Shown piece after piece: positions 10,281 to 18,344 of a DNA stretch of 64,000 nt; within the stretch, counting starts at the first letter, position 1, and each line of letters begins with the position of its first letter. This stretch comes from Arthrobacter bambusae (GTDB lineage Bacteria; Actinomycetota; Actinomycetes; Actinomycetales; Micrococcaceae), in assembly GCF_030812595.1 (NCBI RefSeq), contig NZ_JAUSSZ010000009.1, positions 1 through 64,000 of the forward strand. The letters run 5' to 3'. Below the pieces are notes generated by a model. It was not told where the DNA came from. It ran no database searches and saw nothing but the letters and a program-made list of their open reading frames with translations. The position numbers were made by a program, and so were the translations under genes.

Positions 10281-10790
10281 GTGACTTCGACCTTCAGTAT
10301 CCGCCCCGCCCGCACCGGTGATGTTGCCGCAATCAAGAGGCTTGTGGCGCCACTGGCGGAGCAGCGAATCCTGATGGCCAAAGAGACCGTGGCCTACTAC
10401 GAGAGCCTCCAGGAGTTCCGGATTGCCGAATCGTCCGACGGCGACGTGATCGGTTGCGGAGCCTTGCACGTCATGTGGGAAGACCTGGCCGAAGTGCGCA
10501 CGTTGGCGGCGGACGACAACTGGCGGGGGAAGGGCGTGGGCCACGTCCTTGTCCAGCAGCTCCTGGAGGACGCTCGCGCGTTGGGCGTTGCGCGGGTCTT
10601 CTGCCTGACGTTCGAAGTGGACTTCTTCAAGCGCCACGGATTCGAAGTCATGGCGGACCAAACCGCCGTCGACCCCCAGGTCTACTCGGAACTGCTCCGC
10701 TCCCATGACGAAGGCGTGGCCGAGTTCCTCGATCTGGCCCGGGTGAAGCCCAATACCCTGGGCAACACCCGTATGATCAAGGTCCTCTAG
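10281..10790 (+). CDS. amino-acid N-acetyltransferase (GNAT, ArgA-like)
   Basis: A 169-residue GNAT-fold protein. It has the N-terminal [19 protein letters not shown] segment, the acetyl-CoA binding motif A ([27 protein letters not shown]) and [12 protein letters not shown]. The pattern matches the short stand-alone N-acetylglutamate synthases of actinobacteria, which start arginine biosynthesis by acetylating glutamate, and lacks the kinase-like domain of E. coli ArgA. Other GNAT substrates are possible, since no arg gene is adjacent. GTG start chosen from the -10 spacing. Confidence 0.8.
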   Translation: MTSTFSIRPARTGDVAAIKRLVAPLAEQRILMAKETVAYYESLQEFRIAESSDGDVIGCGALHVMWEDLAEVRTLAADDNWRGKGVGHVLVQQLLEDARALGVARVFCLTFEVDFFKRHGFEVMADQTAVDPQVYSELLRSHDEGVAEFLDLARVKPNTLGNTRMIKVL

Positions 10791-10847
10791 CTCGGACTTT
10801 TCTCCTGTTTCCCTGCCTGGGGGCCGTTCCCCTACCGTGCCCGGGAC

Positions 10848-10877
10848 GCTGGTAGTAGGGTCAAATCACCTACCAGC
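10848..10877. promoter_or_regulatory. inverted repeat in the dhaK leader
   Basis: GCTGGTAG and CTACCAGC form a perfect 8-bp inverted repeat with a 14-nt spacer, ending 19 nt before the dhaK ATG. It overlaps a TAGTAGGGT -10-like sequence. It could be an operator or an mRNA leader hairpin controlling dhaKLM. Confidence 0.45.
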
Positions 10878-10896
10878 AACGCCCCAGGAGCGCCCC

Positions 10897-11898
10897 ATGA
10901 AAAAGCTCATCAACGATCCCCGCTCGGTGGTGGACGAGTCTGTCGAGGGTTTCGGCATGGCCCATGCCGACCTCGTGGACGTCCGTACGGACCCCATCTT
11001 CGTCCTTCGGAAAGGAGCGCCCGTAGCCGGCAAAGTGGCGCTCGTGTCGGGAGGAGGGAGCGGCCATGAGCCGCTTCATGCCGGCTTTGTAGGGCACGGA
11101 ATGCTCGACGCCGCCGTGCCGGGTGCCGTCTTTACCTCGCCCACGCCTGACCAGATCATTCCGGCCACTGCGGCAGTCGATTCAGGGTCCGGCGTCATAC
11201 ACATCGTGAAGAACTACACCGGTGACGTGCTGAACTTCGAGACCGCGGCGGAGATGGCCCAGGCTGAAGGAATCAGTGTCCGCTCGGTTCTCGTCAACGA
11301 CGACGTCGCCGTGGAGGATTCTCTTTACACAGCTGGCCGGCGCGGTGTGGGTGGCACAGTGCTGGTTGAAAAGATCGCCGGCGCAGCCGCGGAGCGTGGG
11401 GATTCGCTGGAAGCCGTCGCGGGCGTGGCGGAGGGAGTTGTCCGCAACGTGCGCACTATGGGCGTCGCCCTGTCCGGCTGCACCGTGCCGCATGCCGGAG
11501 TACCCAGCTTTGAGCTTGCGGAGGACGAAATCGAAATCGGCATTGGCATTCATGGTGAACCGGGCAGGCACCGGATCGCCATGGAGGGCGCCGACGCCAT
11601 CACGAGCCGCCTCTTGGACCCGGTCCTGGAGGATCTCGGGATCAAAGCCGGCGAAGAAGTGCTGCTCTTCGTCAACGGCATGGGCGGCACACCACTGAGT
11701 GAGCTGTACATCGTCTACCGCCGCGCTGCGCAGATCCTCGGGGAAAGAGGAGCCAGAGTGGCACGCTCGCTGGTGGGCAACTACGTCACATCGCTTGAGA
11801 TGCAGGGCTGCTCCATCTCGGTGTTGCGGCTCGATGACGAACTGACCGCACTCTGGGACGCACCTGTACACACTCCGGCCCTGCGTTGGGGGATGTGA
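10897..11898 (+). CDS. dhaK: dihydroxyacetone kinase subunit DhaK
   Basis: Binds dihydroxyacetone covalently for phosphorylation by DhaL-ADP. The 333-residue protein carries the phosphate/substrate loop SGGGSGHEP (51-59), [10 protein letters not shown] (105-114) and GIGIHGEPG, whose His near 219 forms the hemiaminal with the substrate. The ATG is preceded by CAGGAG; an upstream in-frame codon at 10837 would add 20 residues not usual in the family. First gene of dhaKLM; its stop overlaps the dhaL start. Confidence 0.95.
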   Translation: MKKLINDPRSVVDESVEGFGMAHADLVDVRTDPIFVLRKGAPVAGKVALVSGGGSGHEPLHAGFVGHGMLDAAVPGAVFTSPTPDQIIPATAAVDSGSGVIHIVKNYTGDVLNFETAAEMAQAEGISVRSVLVNDDVAVEDSLYTAGRRGVGGTVLVEKIAGAAAERGDSLEAVAGVAEGVVRNVRTMGVALSGCTVPHAGVPSFELAEDEIEIGIGIHGEPGRHRIAMEGADAITSRLLDPVLEDLGIKAGEEVLLFVNGMGGTPLSELYIVYRRAAQILGERGARVARSLVGNYVTSLEMQGCSISVLRLDDELTALWDAPVHTPALRWGM

Positions 11899-12551
11899 CA
11901 GTGGGCCTGGGGGTCGAATGGGCGGTCCAATGGTTGACACTCTCCGCTCGGCGCATGTCCGAGCACCGGGAGGAGCTGATTGCCTTGGACCGCGCGATAG
12001 GCGACTCCGACCACGGCGAAAACATGGACCGTGGGTTCCAGGCAGTCATGGAGAAACTTGCCCAGACTCCGCCGGAGACACCCGGCGCAGCCCTGAAGCT
12101 GGCTGCGATGGCCCTGATGTCCAAGGTAGGCGGGGCAGCCGGACCGCTGTATGGAACCGCTTACCTTCGGGCGGCCACGGCGCTGGGAGAGAGTGCGGAC
12201 ATTGATGCTGCGGCGCTCGCAGCAGCTTTGACTGCGGCCCGGGACGGAATTGTTGCCCGCGGCAAGGCGGAACTGGGCGACAAGACCATGGTGGATGCCT
12301 GGTCTCCGGCTGTGGAAGCGGCGGACGAGGTCTTGGTGGCCGGCGGAGATGCACTGGCGGTCCTGGCTGCGGCGGCCGAGGCTGCCGAGGTTGGGGCAGT
12401 CACGACTGATCCATTGGTAGCCCGCAAGGGTCGTGCCAGCTACCTTGGTGAACGCAGCGCCGGTCACCGCGATCCAGGGGCTGTGTCTACTGCCCTGTTG
12501 CTGCGTGCAGCCGCCACTGCTGCGGGATTCCCCGAGGAGTCTGCTGAATGA
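11895..12551 (+). CDS. dhaL: dihydroxyacetone kinase subunit DhaL
   Basis: ADP-binding subunit that transfers phosphate to dihydroxyacetone held by DhaK and is rephosphorylated by DhaM. The family signature is complete: [17 protein letters not shown] (Mg-binding Asp residues), [23 protein letters not shown] and [20 protein letters not shown]. The start is taken as the GTG that overlaps the dhaK stop codon (GTGA); a GTG two codons on is equally possible. The stop overlaps dhaM (ATGA), so all three subunits are translationally coupled. Confidence 0.93.
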   Translation: MTVGLGVEWAVQWLTLSARRMSEHREELIALDRAIGDSDHGENMDRGFQAVMEKLAQTPPETPGAALKLAAMALMSKVGGAAGPLYGTAYLRAATALGESADIDAAALAAALTAARDGIVARGKAELGDKTMVDAWSPAVEAADEVLVAGGDALAVLAAAAEAAEVGAVTTDPLVARKGRASYLGERSAGHRDPGAVSTALLLRAAATAAGFPEESAE

Positions 12552-13243
12552 CTGTGGGATTGGTGGTGATCTCGCACAGCCCGAAGATTGCGGAAGGCGC
12601 GGTGGAATTGGCCGCCCAGATGGCCCCCGATGTGAGGTTCTATCCAGTCGGAGGTACGGATGACGGCCGTATTGGCACGGACTTGGAGAAGACGGTCGCC
12701 GCCTTCGAGACAGGACTCGGGGAAGCTTCAGGGGACGGCGTGGTGGTTCTGACCGACCTTGGTTCCGCGGTCATGACGGCAGAGTCAGCGGCCGAGTTCT
12801 GCAGCGAGCCGGAGAAGGTCTTCCTTGCCGATGCCCCCTTGGTGGAGGGCCTGGTTGCCGCCGCGGTGGCCGCCCAAGGTGGTGCAGCGGCGGCCGCGGC
12901 GAAGGCCGCCGCGGAGGCGGTTCGGTTCGGTCCGGAGCCCGCCTTTGCTGCCAGCGGCTCCATGGAATCCCAAGGGAAGGGCGAACCCACGGAAAGCGGT
13001 GAGTTCGAGCTCATCAACCCCATGGGAATGCATGCCCGGCCTGCCGCGAAAATTGCGGGCGGACTGGCCGGTCTGGACGTTGAGGCAACGGTGAACGGCG
13101 TCGATGGCACGTCGATTATGGAACTCATGACTCTCGCCGTGGGCAAGGGTGGCAAGCTCAGGGTCGAAGCCTGGGGCAACGATGCATCCAAAGCCGTGGA
13201 TTATGTCCGGCGGTTGGTGGAAGAGGGGTTCGGCGAGATTTGA
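12548..13243 (+). CDS. dhaM: PTS-dependent dihydroxyacetone kinase phosphotransferase subunit DhaM
   Basis: Carries phosphate from the PTS to DhaL. The 231-residue protein has an N-terminal EIIA-Man-like domain (VGLVVISHSPKIAEG, active His 10; VVLTDLGSAVMTAE) joined by an alanine-rich linker (residues 105-125) to an HPr domain (NPMGMHARPAAKIA, active His 162). There is no EI domain, unlike the longer E. coli DhaM, so an EI elsewhere in the genome is needed. It ends the operon. Confidence 0.93.
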   Translation: MTVGLVVISHSPKIAEGAVELAAQMAPDVRFYPVGGTDDGRIGTDLEKTVAAFETGLGEASGDGVVVLTDLGSAVMTAESAAEFCSEPEKVFLADAPLVEGLVAAAVAAQGGAAAAAAKAAAEAVRFGPEPAFAASGSMESQGKGEPTESGEFELINPMGMHARPAAKIAGGLAGLDVEATVNGVDGTSIMELMTLAVGKGGKLRVEAWGNDASKAVDYVRRLVEEGFGEI

Positions 13244-13263
13244 GGCCGCATGGGTTTCGGGGT

Positions 13264-13752
13264 TCAGGACTGCCGAAGCCCGTGGGCATCGAGCAAGAGG
13301 CTAGCGGTGATGGTGGCCTGGCATTGCTCTCCCCAGGGTTTGGCGCTTTTAGGGGTGAAGTTGAGTGTCCTGAGCGGCAAGGCCGCGCCGTTTGCACCCG
13401 TCCCCGTCACTTCGGCTTCGATGGGCGAAGTCGTCAGTGTTCCCATATTGAGGAAGCCGTAGCGGGTGGCGTCCGGAGACGTGACGGCAGAGCATGACCC
13501 CCCGGGTTCAGGGCTGCAGGATTGAGGCACCGACACGCTGCCGGGTCGCAGATCCAAGTCCGCCTCGCGGCAGTTCCCGTCTTGGCAGGCTTTCAAATGG
13601 ACGGTTCTGACAGTTGGCGCGTATTCCGCCGTGATAGTCAGGGAGACCACGGGAGCCATGGCAATTGCCGGGCAAACGGCGACTTGAGGTTGGCATCCCG
13701 ACCAGAGCGCCGCCGTCGTGGTCAATGCAATGGCGGCCCACAACCTGCGCAT
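13264..13752 (-). CDS. putative secreted lipoprotein, unknown function
   Basis: The product begins MRRLWAAIALTTTAALWSGC, a signal peptide with a possible lipobox cysteine at residue 20, though LWSGC departs from the usual L-[AS]-[GA]-C. The remaining 140 residues have several cysteines (CQDGNC, SCSPEPGGSC) that could form disulphides. An in-frame start 16 codons upstream exists but would hide the signal peptide. A TATCCT -10-like element lies 5 nt before this ATG. It is convergent with dhaM across 20 nt. Function not recognised. Confidence 0.6.
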   Translation of the reverse strand: MRRLWAAIALTTTAALWSGCQPQVAVCPAIAMAPVVSLTITAEYAPTVRTVHLKACQDGNCREADLDLRPGSVSVPQSCSPEPGGSCSAVTSPDATRYGFLNMGTLTTSPIEAEVTGTGANGAALPLRTLNFTPKSAKPWGEQCQATITASLLLDAHGLRQS

Positions 13753-13897
13753 ACTTGAGGATAATCCCGCGGCCGCGGACCGGAACGGGATGCTTTTCAA
13801 CTGGCAGGCACATCGTTACAGACCCCTACGGATCGTTGCGCGTCCGCGACCTGGGCCATGTCACGGCCGGGCGCGCGAAGCAGCTGGCCGCCAGGAC

Positions 13898-13903
13898 TAG
13901 GGT
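13898..13903 (+). promoter_or_regulatory. -10 element, leaderless promoter of the methyltransferase
   Basis: TAGGGT lies 7 nt before the ATG of the methyltransferase, without a Shine-Dalgarno sequence. Confidence 0.55.
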
Positions 13904-13910
13904 TTATGGC

Positions 13911-14567
13911 ATGACTGAACCATCGGATGTGCATGCCACCCGCGCGGCCTACAACACGGTGGCTGCCGATTACGCTGAACTCCTGCGCGACGAGCTCGAT
14001 AACAAACCCTTCGACCGGGCGATGCTCGGCACCTTTGCCGAGCTTGTGGGGTCCGCTGGAGGAGGGGCGGTCGCCGACCTCGGTTGCGGGCCCGGCCGGA
14101 TTACGGCGCACCTCCATTCCCTGGGCTTGGCGGCTTTCGGCGTCGACCTGTCGCCGGAGATGGTGGCCGTCGCCCGCCGGGATCACCCCGGCTTGGAGTT
14201 TGATGAAGGGTCCATTGAAGCGTTGGGGCTGGCGGACGGCACCTTGGGTGGGATTGTCGCTTGGTATTCGATCATCCACACGCCTCCGTCCCGTTTGCCG
14301 AGGGTGTTCGCGGAGTTCCACCGGACCCTCCAGGATGGCGGCCTGCTGCTGCTCGCGTTCCAGGCGGGGGACGAGCCCAGACACTTGCGCTTCGCGTATG
14401 GCCACGAGATCGATCTCGATGCCTACCGATTGCCTCCCGAAGGCATCACGGAACTCCTACTTCTGGCCGGCCTAGTTGTCGAAGCGCAGCTTCTCCGCGA
14501 ACCTGACGACAGGCACGAGAAAACCGCGCAGGCGTATGTTCTGGCGCGCAAACCGGCCGCATCGTGA
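13911..14567 (+). CDS. class I SAM-dependent methyltransferase
   Basis: A 218-residue Rossmann-fold methyltransferase. Motif I VADLGCGPGRIT (near residue 55) binds SAM, GVDLSPEMVAVARR is the acidic loop, and the later strands and the motif DGGLLLLAF follow the family order (methyltransferase type 11/25). Substrate unknown. The open frame extends far upstream without a stop, but the ATG lies 7 nt after a TAGGGT promoter element and gives the normal family N-terminus. It is convergent with mutY across 21 nt. Confidence 0.85.
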   Translation: MTEPSDVHATRAAYNTVAADYAELLRDELDNKPFDRAMLGTFAELVGSAGGGAVADLGCGPGRITAHLHSLGLAAFGVDLSPEMVAVARRDHPGLEFDEGSIEALGLADGTLGGIVAWYSIIHTPPSRLPRVFAEFHRTLQDGGLLLLAFQAGDEPRHLRFAYGHEIDLDAYRLPPEGITELLLLAGLVVEAQLLREPDDRHEKTAQAYVLARKPAAS

Positions 14568-14588
14568 AGGAAGCACCGCAACGGAAGG

Positions 14589-15557
14589 CTAGGCCGGGAG
14601 CCGCAGTCCGCCGTCGTGCATCTCCGCCAGGCCGTCGCGCAGGAGCCCCTCGAGGGCGCGTTCGAGCTGTTCCGGGGCCGAATTCAAGCGGTGCAGGGCA
14701 GCCAACGGCACGGCCGTTCCCTCGGCGGCGAAACCGAGGTCAGCGGTCGGGCGCTCGAACAGTTCCGGGGCTACGGGGGAATCGGCCAGACGCAGCACGG
14801 CCATGACGGCACCCCGTAGCTGACGGTCCGTGCCGTGCCACGCCTGGCCTTTGGGCGTGTACGTAGGCGGCGGCTCACCAGCGGCGAGCCACGCGCAGGA
14901 GTCGCGGACAGGGCACGCTGAGCACTTGGGGGAGCGGGCGGTGCACACCAGCGCTCCGAGTTCCATGACGGAAGCGTTCCAGCGGACAGAGAGCTCGACG
15001 TCGTCGGGCATGAGCGATTGGGCGAGGCGCATCTCCGACGCGGTGAGCGACGGAGCAGGCAGCGCGAGTCCGGAAACGAGCCGGGCATGGACACGCCGGA
15101 TGTTCGTGTCCACCACGGTTTCGCGGCGCCCGAACGCAAAGGCAGCCACAGCCGAGGCCGTATAGTCGCCGACGCCGGGAAGGCTCAACAGCGATCCGTG
15201 TGAGTCCGGCACCCTGCCGGCGTGCTGTTCAACGATCGCGACGGCGGCCGCGTGGAGCCTGAGCGCGCGGCGGGGATAACCGAGCCTGCCCCAATGTCGC
15301 ACGGCCACGCCCGAGGGCTGCTTCGCCAGATCCGCCGGTTCCGGCCAGCGTTCCATCCAGTCTTCCCACACGGGCAGGACGCGGACTACCGGTGTCTGTT
15401 GCAGCATCACCTCGCTGACCAGGATTCCCCATGGGCTGCAGTCGGATGACCTCCACGGCAACACCCGGGCCACCTCGGAGAACCAGCGGTCCATGGATTG
15501 GTGCAAGTCCGTGAGGTGGTTGGTGCCGGCAAGCTCAGCGGCGCCTGGCAGTGACAT
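14589..15557 (-). CDS. mutY: A/G-specific adenine glycosylase
   Basis: Removes adenine mispaired with 8-oxoguanine. The 322-residue protein has the catalytic Glu in SEVMLQQT (E49), the helix-hairpin-helix LPGVGDYTA (126-134), the catalytic Asp in VVDTNIRR (D150), and a C-terminal [4Fe-4S] cluster with the spacing C-x6-C-x2-C-x5-C (CTARSPKCSACPVRDSC). The C-terminal NUDIX-like domain is short, as is usual in actinobacteria. The start with a GAGGAT ribosome binding site is preferred over an in-frame ATG 30 codons upstream. Confidence 0.93.
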   Translation of the reverse strand: MSLPGAAELAGTNHLTDLHQSMDRWFSEVARVLPWRSSDCSPWGILVSEVMLQQTPVVRVLPVWEDWMERWPEPADLAKQPSGVAVRHWGRLGYPRRALRLHAAAVAIVEQHAGRVPDSHGSLLSLPGVGDYTASAVAAFAFGRRETVVDTNIRRVHARLVSGLALPAPSLTASEMRLAQSLMPDDVELSVRWNASVMELGALVCTARSPKCSACPVRDSCAWLAAGEPPPTYTPKGQAWHGTDRQLRGAVMAVLRLADSPVAPELFERPTADLGFAAEGTAVPLAALHRLNSAPEQLERALEGLLRDGLAEMHDGGLRLPA

Positions 15558-15705
15558 GGAGATCCTCGCTGCGGTTCGTGGCAGGCCTTGTTGGCGGCCG
15601 ATTCCTGCCATCCACTGTAGTGGAGCCGGCGGAATGACGTACGTCACACTGCCCCTGATCGCGCCCGGGCGGCGTGGTGCGGTGCCATCCAGCTCTTGCG
15701 TTGCC

Positions 15706-15711
15706 TAGCCT
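15706..15711 (+). promoter_or_regulatory. -10 element, leaderless promoter of the 227-aa membrane protein
   Basis: TAGCCT lies 6 nt before the ATG at 15718. There is no ribosome binding site, which supports a leaderless transcript. Confidence 0.55.
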
Positions 15712-15717
15712 AGAAGC

Positions 15718-16401
15718 ATGGTCAACAAGGGCAAGCAACCGCCGAGGGCGCGCACGTCGTCTTCGGCAAAGAGCCCTGCCCTGGCACAAAGGCGACGGCC
15801 GAGCCCCGCGGTCTACCGTCGTCGGCGGCTGGTTGTCTTCGGTGCCCTCCTGCTGGTCCTGGCGATGCTCGTTGCCGGTGCAGTGGCCATGAGTTCCTCC
15901 CTTTCAGGCAAGGCTGATTCAGGTGCCTCGCGGGCCCCGGCGGCCGGAGCTACCCCTGCGATCCAGACCCCCTCGGAGGATCCCACCGCGGTAACCGCAA
16001 CGCCCACGCCCACCCCGGTGTGCGACTTGAATCTGGTGACGGTAACGGCGTCTACGGACCAGCCGGCCTACGCGGCCGGGCAGAACCCCGTGCTGAGCAT
16101 GAAGATCACCAACGGCGGATCAGCGCCGTGCCAGGTCAACGTAGGCACGTCCCAGATGGAGTTCCTGGTGATGAGCGGCGAGGACCGGATTTTCTCCTCC
16201 AAGGACTGCCAAGCGAAGAGCGATGACCTCGTGAAGCAGATCGATCCAGGCAAGAGCGAGATCGCCAACTTCCCGTGGCAACGTAACCGGACGACCGAGG
16301 GCTGTGGGGTAATCTCGGCCAAGCCGGCCACCGGGACTTACACCTTCAAGGCCATCCTCGGAAACAAGGCGAGCACCAAGACTGTCTTCCAGCTGGGTTA
16401 G
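15718..16401 (+). CDS. membrane-anchored extracytoplasmic protein, unknown function
   Basis: A 227-residue protein with a basic N-terminus (residues 1-38, many Arg and Lys), one transmembrane helix (about 39-57, VVFGALLLVLAMLVAGAVA), a Ser/Ala/Pro/Thr-rich linker (TATPTPTPV near 95) and a C-terminal globular domain with paired cysteines and a beta-rich pattern (NPVLSMKITNGGSAPC). The topology suggests a cytoplasmic tail and an outer domain. Its stop overlaps the convergent disA stop by 4 nt. Function not recognised. Confidence 0.8.
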   Translation: MVNKGKQPPRARTSSSAKSPALAQRRRPSPAVYRRRRLVVFGALLLVLAMLVAGAVAMSSSLSGKADSGASRAPAAGATPAIQTPSEDPTAVTATPTPTPVCDLNLVTVTASTDQPAYAAGQNPVLSMKITNGGSAPCQVNVGTSQMEFLVMSGEDRIFSSKDCQAKSDDLVKQIDPGKSEIANFPWQRNRTTEGCGVISAKPATGTYTFKAILGNKASTKTVFQLG

Positions 16402-17474
16402 AGGAACCTGTCCAGCAGGCTGGCTTCGGCCATCCGGCTGAGTCCTTCGCGGACGGTCCGGGCACGCTGGTCGCCGATGCCATCCACGGTCATGAGGTCC
16501 TCGATCGTGGCGGCCATGAGGTACTGGAGTCCACCGAAGTGCTCTACCAAGCGGTCGGCCACGGCTTTCGGAACCGACTTCAGTCCGGAAAGGAGGCGGT
16601 AGCCACGCGGCTGCACGCCGGCGTCGAGCACGTCCATGCCTCCGGCGAACCCGATGATTCCGGCAATCTTGCCCAAATCAATCAGCTCTGTGGGGCTTAG
16701 ATCCAGGAGGGCCTGCATCGCGCCGTCAATGTCCTCCTGCGAGGCGTCGGCCCCGGCGTAGTCGCGGATGATCACATCGCTGCCCGGGCCGCGGCCCGTA
16801 GTGAGCTCTTCCAGCTGCAATGAGAGCAACCTGCCGTCCTCACCCAGTTCCAGGACATATTGCGAGATTTCCTCGGCAATGCGCCGGACCATTTCCTGGC
16901 GCTGCAGAGTGACAGCCACATCCCGGATGGTGACCATGGCCTCGATTTCGAGCGCCGACAGGGCACTGGTGACCTGGTCGAGGCGGGCGCTATAGCGCTC
17001 AAGCGTCGCGAGAGCCTGGTTTGCGCGGGCCAGGACCTTCTCAGAACCCTCCAGCACGTGCCGCAGGCCATTGACGTAAAGGGCGATGATCTGCATGGAC
17101 TGGCTGACCGAAATCACGGGAACTCCGGTCTGGATGGCCACGCGCTCGGCCGTCCTGTGACGCGTTCCTGATTCGTGGGTCTCAATGCTGGAGTCCGGTA
17201 CCAGCTGTACTGCGGCCCGAAGGATGTTCCCCGCGTCCTTGTCGCAAACGATGGCACCGTCCATCTTCGCGAGCTCGCGCAACCGCGTCGGGGAGAACTC
17301 GATGCCGATTTCGAAGCCACCGGAACAGATGGACTCGATGGTCCGGTCCGTTCCCAGCACAATCAGGGCGCCGGTGCGCCCACGGAGGATGCGTTCCAGG
17401 CCGTCGCGCAACGGTGTTCCGGGGGCCACCCTGCCCAGAGTCGCCTTGAGCGAATCTTCGGGGCTCCGAGCCAT
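16398..17474 (-). CDS. disA: DNA integrity scanning diadenylate cyclase
   Basis: Octameric enzyme that makes c-di-AMP from two ATP and pauses at branched DNA. The 358-residue protein has the DAC domain with the DGA motif (72-74) and RHR motif (GTRHRTAERVA, 105-107), a helical linker, and a C-terminal HhH domain (MTVDGIGDQRARTV). The start with a GAAGGGA ribosome binding site is preferred to an in-frame codon 13 residues earlier. It lies between mutY and radA, a common actinobacterial DNA-repair neighbourhood. Confidence 0.95.
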   Translation of the reverse strand: MARSPEDSLKATLGRVAPGTPLRDGLERILRGRTGALIVLGTDRTIESICSGGFEIGIEFSPTRLRELAKMDGAIVCDKDAGNILRAAVQLVPDSSIETHESGTRHRTAERVAIQTGVPVISVSQSMQIIALYVNGLRHVLEGSEKVLARANQALATLERYSARLDQVTSALSALEIEAMVTIRDVAVTLQRQEMVRRIAEEISQYVLELGEDGRLLSLQLEELTTGRGPGSDVIIRDYAGADASQEDIDGAMQALLDLSPTELIDLGKIAGIIGFAGGMDVLDAGVQPRGYRLLSGLKSVPKAVADRLVEHFGGLQYLMAATIEDLMTVDGIGDQRARTVREGLSRMAEASLLDRFL

Positions 17475-17709
17475 AGGTGTTCCCTTCAAAGGTGCGGGCA
17501 GGGGCGCCCACAAGTGTGCCGGTTCTCAGCAATGAGTCCACGGGATCAAAATGCCAGATTTCCCGCAAGCTCAATGATAGAGGTATAGACCGGCAACAAC
17601 CGCACGGGCAAGCCTCAAAGTGCCCCAAAGCGGGTTATGTGGCGAGGGCTTGGAAACGCGTTCGACGGCGGCCGCCGGATCGGCACTTTGGGCCCGGGCA
17701 CCGGAACCC

Positions 17710-18006
17710 TCAGGCAGACCTCCTGAGCCGCGCGAGCCGCTCAAGGTCCCGTCGCACACTCTGAAGCGCGGCTTCCCGGGACGTGGACTTGGCGGTGTCC
17801 GGGTGCGTTTGCATCGCAGGAGGGTGGGTTCGGCCTCTGTTGGCGTCCGGATGGTATGGCTGCTGGGACTGGTTCCTGGCCGGAGTGGGGTTCGTCTCCG
17901 CGAATCCGGCGGAGCCTGCCTCCGCGAACGACTTGGGGTTCGTCGCGGGGTTCGTCGCTGGGGAGGGGCCGAGGGGATCGTAGAACAAGTCATTCCCTGG
18001 TTTCAT
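17710..18006 (-). CDS. hypothetical protein, Pro/Asn-rich (98 aa)
   Basis: The product starts MKPGNDLFYDPLGP and continues with a low-complexity stretch containing NPATNP-type motifs, then a basic helical C-terminus (SVRRDLERLARLRR). Third codon positions are GC-rich throughout, which supports coding on this strand over the overlapping frames. GAAAGGA lies upstream at a slightly long distance. No family recognised. The 235 bp between it and disA contains nothing else that can be supported. Confidence 0.5.
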   Translation of the reverse strand: MKPGNDLFYDPLGPSPATNPATNPKSFAEAGSAGFAETNPTPARNQSQQPYHPDANRGRTHPPAMQTHPDTAKSTSREAALQSVRRDLERLARLRRSA

Positions 18007-18344
18007 TGATGCCTTGTTCCTTTCATGCCATAGCCGGCTGGGTGGGTGTTTTCCTGACGGGTGGCGCCAAAATGAGCCGGGCAAGTCCGCCGTTGATTCA
18101 AACTATCGGCAGGTGATTTCGGAGGTTTGTGCACCTCGTTTCAATCCTGTTAAGCGCTCGCATTAAGACCCCGCCTCCGGTGCGGTCCCGGGCTGCGATA
18201 AACTTGGTATCTTGGCTGGCGCACAAATCGTGCCGCTCCCTGAGCTGGTCTCCGTCCGGCACGGGGCACGTTTCCAGCCTCCATTCCACGTTCGGCCCGT
18301 CGTTCCTGTGCGGGCAACGCCCAGATCGCAGCGAAAGTAGCACC
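18007..18344. other. region upstream of prfC
   Basis: About 340 bp without a supportable gene. The prfC reading frame stays open back to 18129, but the translation has none of the GTPase family features. It contains GATAAACTTGGTATCTTGG near 18197, which could hold a promoter. Nothing else seen. Confidence 0.4.

Noticed and set aside
13665-13910. 82-codon upstream extension of the methyltransferase
   Set aside because: It would overlap the 5' end of the divergent lipoprotein gene and cross the TAGGGT promoter element; the ATG at 13911 gives the family length.
17620-18009. 129-codon plus-strand frame in the disA-prfC gap
   Set aside because: Its translation is Gly/Arg-rich without motif; the minus-strand frame in the same place has a better start and codon pattern.
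18129-18344. 72-residue N-terminal extension of release factor 3
   Set aside because: The extension has no family similarity and poor composition; the GTG at 18345 gives the normal length.
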